DNA of 24,386 nucleotides, taken from the NCBI GenBank assembly GCA_004151065.3, contig NWUY0300058325.1:1-24386 (forward strand), read 5' to 3'. Both the position numbers and the translations under genes were made by a program. Positions 18,766 to 24,386 of the stretch are shown here, one piece after another (the first letter of the stretch is position 1; the number at the start of each line of letters is the position of its first letter). A model generated the notes under the pieces. The model saw nothing but the letters and a program-made list of their open reading frames with translations, was not told the origin of the DNA and made no database searches. The stretch is from Larix sibirica (lineage: Eukaryota; Streptophyta; Pinopsida; Pinales; Pinaceae).

Positions 18766-21700
18766 ATTCAAAATATTTGGTGTTTAGGTTTTATTAATGA
18801 TTACTTTATTTTCATTTTTTCTCTTATTTAATTAACTTGAATAAGATAGTAAATGCATTTATTTTTTTAATAGTTAATTTTTAATTTTTGTGACTTCTAC
18901 AATTGCTTACTTATTACAATCTTTTTTCATTTTATACATGTTTTATTACTTTACACTCTCATTAACAAGTCTTGGTGTTTCACATTTTTAGATGCGATAG
19001 TATCCATTGTTAACAATTTGTCATAAATGAGGTGGGATACATAATTAATGACTTGGTGCTTTTTTAATCGACGACTCTTAGCGGAAAGCCAAATTAGTGT
19101 TTTTTTCAAAGGATATAGTGAAAATTGGTTTTTGTTTGATGGATATGCAACTACGGTGTAAAGATTGGATAATTCAAGTGTATGGGCTTTTGATGTTGTG
19201 AAATCAATTTTTTGCAATCAAAATTAGTAATTTGGACAGTTTTGTGGGTGATTGTAATAAAATTTGAATTATTGGATCTAAGTAGACCCAATAAAAAATG
19301 GTTAAAACGTTAACTTAGTCAAGATTCATCATAAATTGAAGTGTTATAATCTTTTAATATTGATATCTTTACTTTGTTTATATTAGTGTTTCATCATGTG
19401 GCAGTGCTTGATTCAATTTTTTTCTTTATAAGTTTCTTCTTGTTTAACAGATTTTTAGTTATATATATAATATTAATGTAGATTTATTTTAAGTTCAAGT
19501 TTATTAAGCACAAAGAGTGATACAAAAGTTGCAAACTACTTTCCAAAAAATTTAAGATTGAAGTTGATTTATGATATATTTATTTTTTATTTTATTTATT
19601 TTGGGAAAACCCTTAGGCACTTCCCCTCATTTTGAGGAGGCCAAGTCAACAATGCTTATGTGGAGCCCAACAATTGGTTCACCAACTATTAACTCTTGAA
19701 GAGTCTAACAATTAGTTCATATGTCCCATTGGAGATTTGAACCAAGGTGGGGAAGATAACACTACTCACAATTGCTTGGGTTAGACCTCTCTATCTATAT
19801 ACATACATACATACATATATATATATATATAGGTTTCCCATGAATATGTTTTCTTCTGGTAAAGCTAAATTGCTTATATTTAATAGAAAAGAAAGTACAT
19901 AGTTTTAGATAATTGTCCTCTTTCTCACCACCATTCACAAAACTAGAGTTCATCATGTAGGAACCTCAAGGTTCTATTGAAATGTTATCAAGGATCTTAT
20001 CCAAAATTCTCCTAACCCTTTTCCCTAATGTGAGGGACTACTATGGAGGTGTGAGGATAGACATCTTGATGAATCTTGTGTCTCAATCCCATTCTAACAC
20101 TGCTTACCTAGTTGCATGTTAGATTGCTTGATCTGGCATCTAGGGAAGGGAATAATGGGGGTCAAGGTAAGGAAATGGGAAATCCTAGATATAATGGTAG
20201 TTTTGACATCAAAATAATATTATCCTACCTCATCAAAGTTCCACTAAGTTTTTCCTCACCATCAACCAACTCAATAATGAGTTCAATGCACAATTGACGA
20301 AATTGGTAATTTTTTTGGCAAAGTGTTGGCATTTGACATCAATCAACTTTTTGGTGAATTAAAAATAGTTAAATGATAAGAAAACACCAAATTTTTTCAG
20401 CTTCCAAAAATCATATACAACAAGGATTGATGAAAAATAACTGTAACATGTAGGAACCACACTTTTATTAAAAAATGCTTTTGAACATAAAAATGGGTGT
20501 ACAGTGAAAGTGTCAATTTTATCTATGAAAAGGGGCTTAAATAAATATTTACCCTATAAAAACGTATTTAATTATTTTGTTGTGGGATTATGAGCCATTG
20601 GTTCATATCCAACAACTCATAATCCTGCAACAACAACATTAATTGCATTGCTGCAAGGTGCTTATTAACCGTGAAGTGTTTTTTCAATCTAGGAATCTAA
20701 TGCAACTAAAGAAATTTGATTTTGACACATGAAGGTAGGTAAACACAATTTAATGAAACCCCATCAATAAGGATGATTGGAATTAACAGATTACAAAATC
20801 TTGGTACCTGGTGTGCAATTATTGTAGGCAATAGATTTTGAGCAAGATACAAGAACGCACAGCCTNGTGAATATAAGTGTGTACACTAGGTATATACACT
20901 GGTGTATACAATGTATGTGTAAATTGTAAATAAGTGTTTATAATGATGAGATTCATCTTATATGAGATTAAATACAAGACCCAATGTGTAAATGACACAA
21001 ATATCTTGTATAGATTCATGTTGTGGAGCTCATGGTCAAGGTCCCACTAGTAAATGAGTAGGCATGTAATTTTGGTAAATATTTCTTCATTTTCTTTGTG
21101 GTAAACATTCCATGGTATGCTAAAGATATGTAAATATGTTGTTGAAAATTAATGTAAAGGTATAATATGGTTGTGAAGGTCATGAGAGGGGCTATGAGTT
21201 CACTGGAGGGGAAGAGGAAAGGGAGCTCAAGGAGGGGTGTAAGAATAATCCTATGTTTTCCAGGAACTCCTACCTTTTTTACCGTGTGCCTTGTTTAAAT
21301 CTCACCCGCCATCTTTGTCTTCAAAGTTGATCACTTAATGCATCTGGTGTTTGGTGAGGAAGTCTACCTCACATAGTTATCGAGGCATGGGTCTAGGTGC
21401 AATCACCATGGGAAAGTGTAATAGTAGTCCATCCTCATGGAAATTCATTTGTCCTCATTTCTCATCGAAACCATTTTCCATTCCCTCTATTCAAAATTCA
21501 AACACTCCCCATTCTCATGTTAAAGCACCACCCAAGTTTTGAAAACCACAACTCTCATGTTTTATACTAACAAACAAACCTAAAACTAAACAAATAAACC
21601 ATGAGAGGGTAATTGATGGACTTAGGAAGAGACATGGATGGATTTAGAGGATCATAGAGGTTGAGTTATTTAGTAAACCTCCATTAAATCCCATGTTAAT

Positions 21701-22220
21701 TATTTCTAATTGGGTGCCTTAGAGCCAAGGTATTTCTATGTCGGGTTATTTCCATAAGACAAACCACGTGATGGGTTCTTCCTCCCTACATTGAGAACAA
21801 TGGAAGAGGATATTCTTGAGGAATTATTGAGAAGACAATGGGAATATCTTCATTGTTTTGTGTGAGCAATCCCTGAGAACACCCTGATTATTTGATGGTT
21901 GGATGGTTACCTAGTGTGCTTAGTTGTGAGCATATTAACTTATCTTAAGAGTAATTTGGCTTGGTTGAGTGTTTTTTTGATTCCATAACTAGTATCCCGC
22001 GGATACCAAAAATCCAACCATGCTAAGGGTTGGTGTGGTCCAGTCCGGGTGCGATCCCCGGGTGATTTTGACGGCTTAGATGCCCCTAGGTTATGCTTTC
22101 TCAGACCACATGCCACTACCACAAGTCAGGGAGATTCGAGCAAATAAAAAAACAAAAACAGTAATATATAGCTACACTATAAAGAAGACTATGGTAGCAA
22201 TAGTTTGAAAAACATTGACC
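18766..22220. other. Gene-free AT-rich region
   Basis: No gene is recognisable. One ambiguous base (N) lies at 20866. A microsatellite of ATAC units followed by (AT)n lies at 19796-19831. The stretch 19600-19790 reads like a dispersed-repeat fragment (GGAGATTTGAACCAAGGTGG), but its boundaries are not visible. A B-box-like GGTGCGATCCCCGG lies at about 22048-22061 without a partner A box at the expected spacing. Confidence 0.5.
20577..20637. repeat. Small inverted repeat (hairpin)
   Basis: GGATTATGAG (about 20585-20594) pairs perfectly with CTCATAATCC (about 20616-20625). The stem can extend outward with TTGTTG opposite CAACAA, across a small bulge. The roughly 20-nt centre contains TTGG and CCAA, which can pair again. 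It is too short to tell whether this is a MITE remnant, a chance hairpin or part of a transcript. Confidence 0.6.
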
Positions 22221-22770
22221 CTAAGAAGACTAAGGGGAATTCTCATCATCCTCAGAAATTGATATTAAAGGAACCTCTTGAGCTGAAGTTGGTGGTTGAT
22301 CCTCAATAACTACAACTTTCTCTACAAAATTGAATCTTGTGGTTGCCTTTGCTATCAAATTGATCATTGCATTCATTCTTATGTTTTGTTCTTGGAGCTC
22401 GTCAAACTAAAGGAGGATTTCCTTACACTCAATATTATCGAAGAGAGATTTCCCTAGAAAGGATATTATCTGCTAGTATAATAGAACTGCCTTGAAATAT
22501 TTAGTATCTCTAGTTTTGGAAGACCCTACATCAAGAAGCCAATAAGCTATTTGTTGCTAAATCTCCTCCTTTCCAACCACATCTTGCTCCTGCTTGATCC
22601 ACTCTTCCGCATTCTCTATCTCTTGTTGAATGCGAGTAGGAGTGTATTGTTTATATCAAGTCACTAAGTCACTGACGCTATCGCCTCCTGCATTACTTGT
22701 GGATTATGCCTGAATCCTTTCCCTCGACGACCCCTACTTCCTTTGACGCCGTGACCCTTCCCTACCATTT
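22221..22770 (-). pseudogene. Decayed protein-coding sequence of unknown family, with TAG stops
   Basis: On the minus strand, from about 22646 to 22230, one frame reads as a plausible acidic, helical protein (for example IQQEIENAEEWIKQEQDVVG, IISFLGKSLFDNIE, LQEQNIRMNAMINLIAKATT and ISISEDDE). It is interrupted by TAG at 22557-22559, 22473-22475 and 22407-22409 and ends at TAG 22230-22232; all four are in one frame. Upstream, 22646-22770 is basic and Gly/Arg-rich in another frame (KGSRGRRGKGF), suggesting a frameshifted N-terminus. Nothing here is a domain I can name. A transposon gag-like or accessory ORF is a guess based on the composition and surroundings. The copy is not functional. Confidence 0.55.
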
Positions 22771-23154
22771 TGCAATCATGGAATCTTTTTCCAAGTTTGC
22801 AAATGAGAGGGCTTGGTGAGATTGCCTGATCCAGGAGGATCTTCGAGATCGATCAAAATGAAAGTCTTCAAAAGATGCAAAGAATCTTACAAACGCGTAG
22901 ATCTCTTCAGGAGCTTTCCGACAATGCTTGTTTCGTGTGAAACGACCTCCGGACGTGAAAGTTATTAGGTTTTGAAAATTTGGCAAAAGGTTAGAAAAGA
23001 CAAAAAATGGGTAAAATTGGTAAAAAAATGGACCAATGGCAAAGCGCCACGTGGTTAAGAAGGTGACTTGGCAGTGCTGAATTGGACCAATAAGGGCATG
23101 CCATGTGGCATCCCTGTTGGCCTTCTAAGTTATACCGTTCAAAAAAATTAATGA
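22771..23154. other. Flank of the decayed coding sequence, with CCAAT and G-box motifs
   Basis: There is no clear gene. A 74-codon frame on the minus strand at 22986-22762 precedes the decayed coding sequence and may be its leader or N-terminal part. Upstream of it, in minus-strand sense, lie GCCACGTGG at about 23046-23054 (CACGTG core) and two CCAAT motifs (about 23033 and 23086). These are motifs of a plant promoter or an LTR, but no LTR ends are visible. Confidence 0.35.
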
Positions 23155-23226
23155 AGGCTGTGGGGATCGAACCCATGACCTCAACCTCCGCCAGCGCCTT
23201 CACAGAGCCCGCATAGCCATGTGACC
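23155..23226 (-). repeat. tRNA-promoter-like module 1 (SINE-like)
   Basis: Read on the minus strand, TGGCTATGCGGG (from 23219) matches the pol III A-box consensus TRGCNNAGYNGG at 11 of 12 positions. GGTTCGATCCC (from about 23173) matches the B box closely. The spacing between the two is about 45 nt, as in a tRNA. A full cloverleaf is not evident, so this is more likely a tRNA-derived repeat or tRNA relic than a working tRNA gene. Confidence 0.5.
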
Positions 23227-23504
23227 CGCAAGTGTTTCTTAACACTATACTTTACACCTTTTATTTAAACTTGAGGGATGTTTTATTTGGAAAAAAGGGC
23301 GGGATCGAGGATGTAGCCCTCGACCCCTTAGCCAACACCGAGGCCACATGTGGAGTGCCAAGTCGCAAGCTAACCGACAGAGCCAATGTAACAAACTATG
23401 CCAACACAACACCAAATGCCAACAAAATATGCCAACACATTGTGGTGCCACTGCATAACAAACCGCCCAACATTCAAACGTTACAACGTTAACGCTAAAA
23501 GGGG

Positions 23505-23580
23505 AGAGGCCTGCGGGTTTGACCCCAGGACCTTTGCCCCCAAAGCGCAAAGCGTTACCATTGGGCCAAAGCCCAACCAT
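23505..23580 (-). repeat. tRNA-promoter-like module 2 (SINE-like)
   Basis: On the minus strand an A-box-like TGGCCCAATGGT (from 23568) is followed about 44 nt later by a diverged B box, GGGTCAAACCC (about 23525-23515). Between them CTTTGC and GCAAAG (23531-23551) can form a hairpin where an anticodon arm would lie. A short T4 run follows the module on the same strand (the AAAA at about 23497-23500). It is in the same orientation as module 1, about 350 bp away. The B box is weaker than in module 1. Confidence 0.42.
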
Positions 23581-24386
23581 TGAGCTGGTTTCAATGGATT
23601 TTTTTTAAATTTGAAGCCAGATATCGAGGCCCAAAAAAGGGCGCGTGGCCCTCCAAACACGCGCTCAAAACCTTATTTAAAACCACATTTCAAAGCCACG
23701 AAAATTACAAGGAACAGAGCATGTTTTGCACAAATTCCGAGGTGAAGTACATGCACAGATCCCAAGTCAGGTACATGCCATTAATGGGCACGATTCTTGA
23801 GGTGGGAAATCCATATAGTTGCAGACAGATTTATCTCGATTTACGTGCCTCAAGGCCTCCGACAAACATAGTCGAATTTATACTCATTTTACTTAGAATT
23901 TTGAGAGGAACACAGTGATGTAGTCTGTTTCTGAGTTTGACTGACAGAACTTAGAGGTGTTTCCAGAACTCATGTATGTAAGCTTTTGAAGANNACTTAG
24001 ATAAAAGCTTATTATTTATTGAAATAAATACATAAATATTTCTTTGTTTCTAAAAAGGATCTAAAATTACACTTTGTTTTACTAAGTGCAATTATAGATT
24101 TAGACTATAATATAACATACAAATATCTATATAACAATATAAATATTAGAATAATATTGGAATAATTGTAGACTAAATTTAACTTTTTATTACATAATAA
24201 TAATTTTATAGGATCAAATATAATTTTCTTAAGTACTTCATAAAACTAATTATATATGTTTCCTTAATAAACATTTAGGGTTAGGGTTTTTAGCCAACCT
24301 CTTGGGTTCATGATTTTTCTCTCAACAAATTGAATATTAGTAAGTTATAGAGATGTTATTCCTCACCTTGACTCATTGTCCTGATG
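23581..24386. other. Gene-free right end of the window
   Basis: A 112-codon frame at 23580-23918 (plus) matches nothing I recognise. A 7-bp perfect inverted repeat (GCGCGTG at 23641, CACGCGC at 23658) precedes a TATA-like CTTATTTAAAACC at about 23672. Two unknown bases lie at about 23993-23994. Beyond 24000 the sequence is strongly AT-rich. TTTAGGGTTAGGGTTTT at about 24274-24290 is a short telomere-like (telo-box) motif. Confidence 0.45.

Noticed and set aside
22015-22070. B-box-like GGTGCGATCCC on the plus strand, as a possible third tRNA-like module
   Set aside because: No A-box match was found about 44 nt upstream, so it is likely a chance or relic motif.
23580-23918. 112-codon frame with a TATA-like motif inside its 5' part
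   Set aside because: No domain is recognised, the TATA-like motif lies within the frame rather than upstream, and the composition is not clearly coding.
24274-24290. Telomere-like TTTAGGGTTAGGG, as a possible telomere or interstitial telomere array
   Set aside because: There are only about two units. Such telo-box motifs are common in plant promoters and intergenic DNA.

Overview
The window looks like nuclear DNA from a seed plant with a large, repeat-rich genome. A gymnosperm is the best guess but is not proven. The evidence is one intact intron-containing gene for an organellar RNA-editing factor of the MORF/RIP family, several decayed plant-type LINEs whose ORF2 carries a C-terminal RNase H domain, and long AT-rich gene-free stretches full of short tandem duplications. 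Nothing bacterial, viral or CRISPR-like was seen.

Layout. Positions 1-4557 hold LINE-A on the minus strand. It has a long ORF1 with a DUF4283-like domain and zinc knuckle, and an ORF2 with endonuclease and reverse transcriptase that runs off the left edge. It carries four frameshifts and three in-frame stops. Positions 4558-5557 are AT-rich. Positions 5558 to about 6955 hold LINE-B (minus), a 5'-truncated copy with the C2HC zinc finger and RNase H. About 6970-7720 hold LINE-C (plus), another truncated copy of a different subfamily. B and C meet head to head. Positions 8205-8437 are a degenerate minisatellite in front of the only convincing gene.

The gene is a MORF8/RIP1-like gene on the plus strand, with coding exons at 8672-9042, 9155-9252, 9421-9486 and 10001-11115. 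All splice sites are GT-AG, the spliced frame is intact, and it encodes 549 residues. It has an N-terminal targeting region, the MORF domain, and a very long Pro/Tyr/Asn/Gly/Arg repeat tail. Telo-box motifs lie in its promoter or leader.

Positions 11116-17889 contain no recognisable gene, but several local tandem duplications and a 7-copy minisatellite. Positions 17910-18745 are an 836-bp retroposed insertion (minus strand) with a poly(A) tail and a 20-bp target-site duplication. Positions 18766-22220 are AT-rich, with microsatellites and a small hairpin. Positions 22221-22770 are a decayed coding sequence on the minus strand whose stops in the main frame are all TAG. Positions 23155-23580 contain two tRNA-promoter-like modules on the minus strand. 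The rest holds no recognisable gene.

The genes do not form a pathway. This is one housekeeping organellar gene embedded in dead retroelements. No convincing new biological system was found. The items most worth checking are the expanded MORF8 tail, the TSD-flanked retroposon, the tRNA-like modules and the TAG-only pseudogene.
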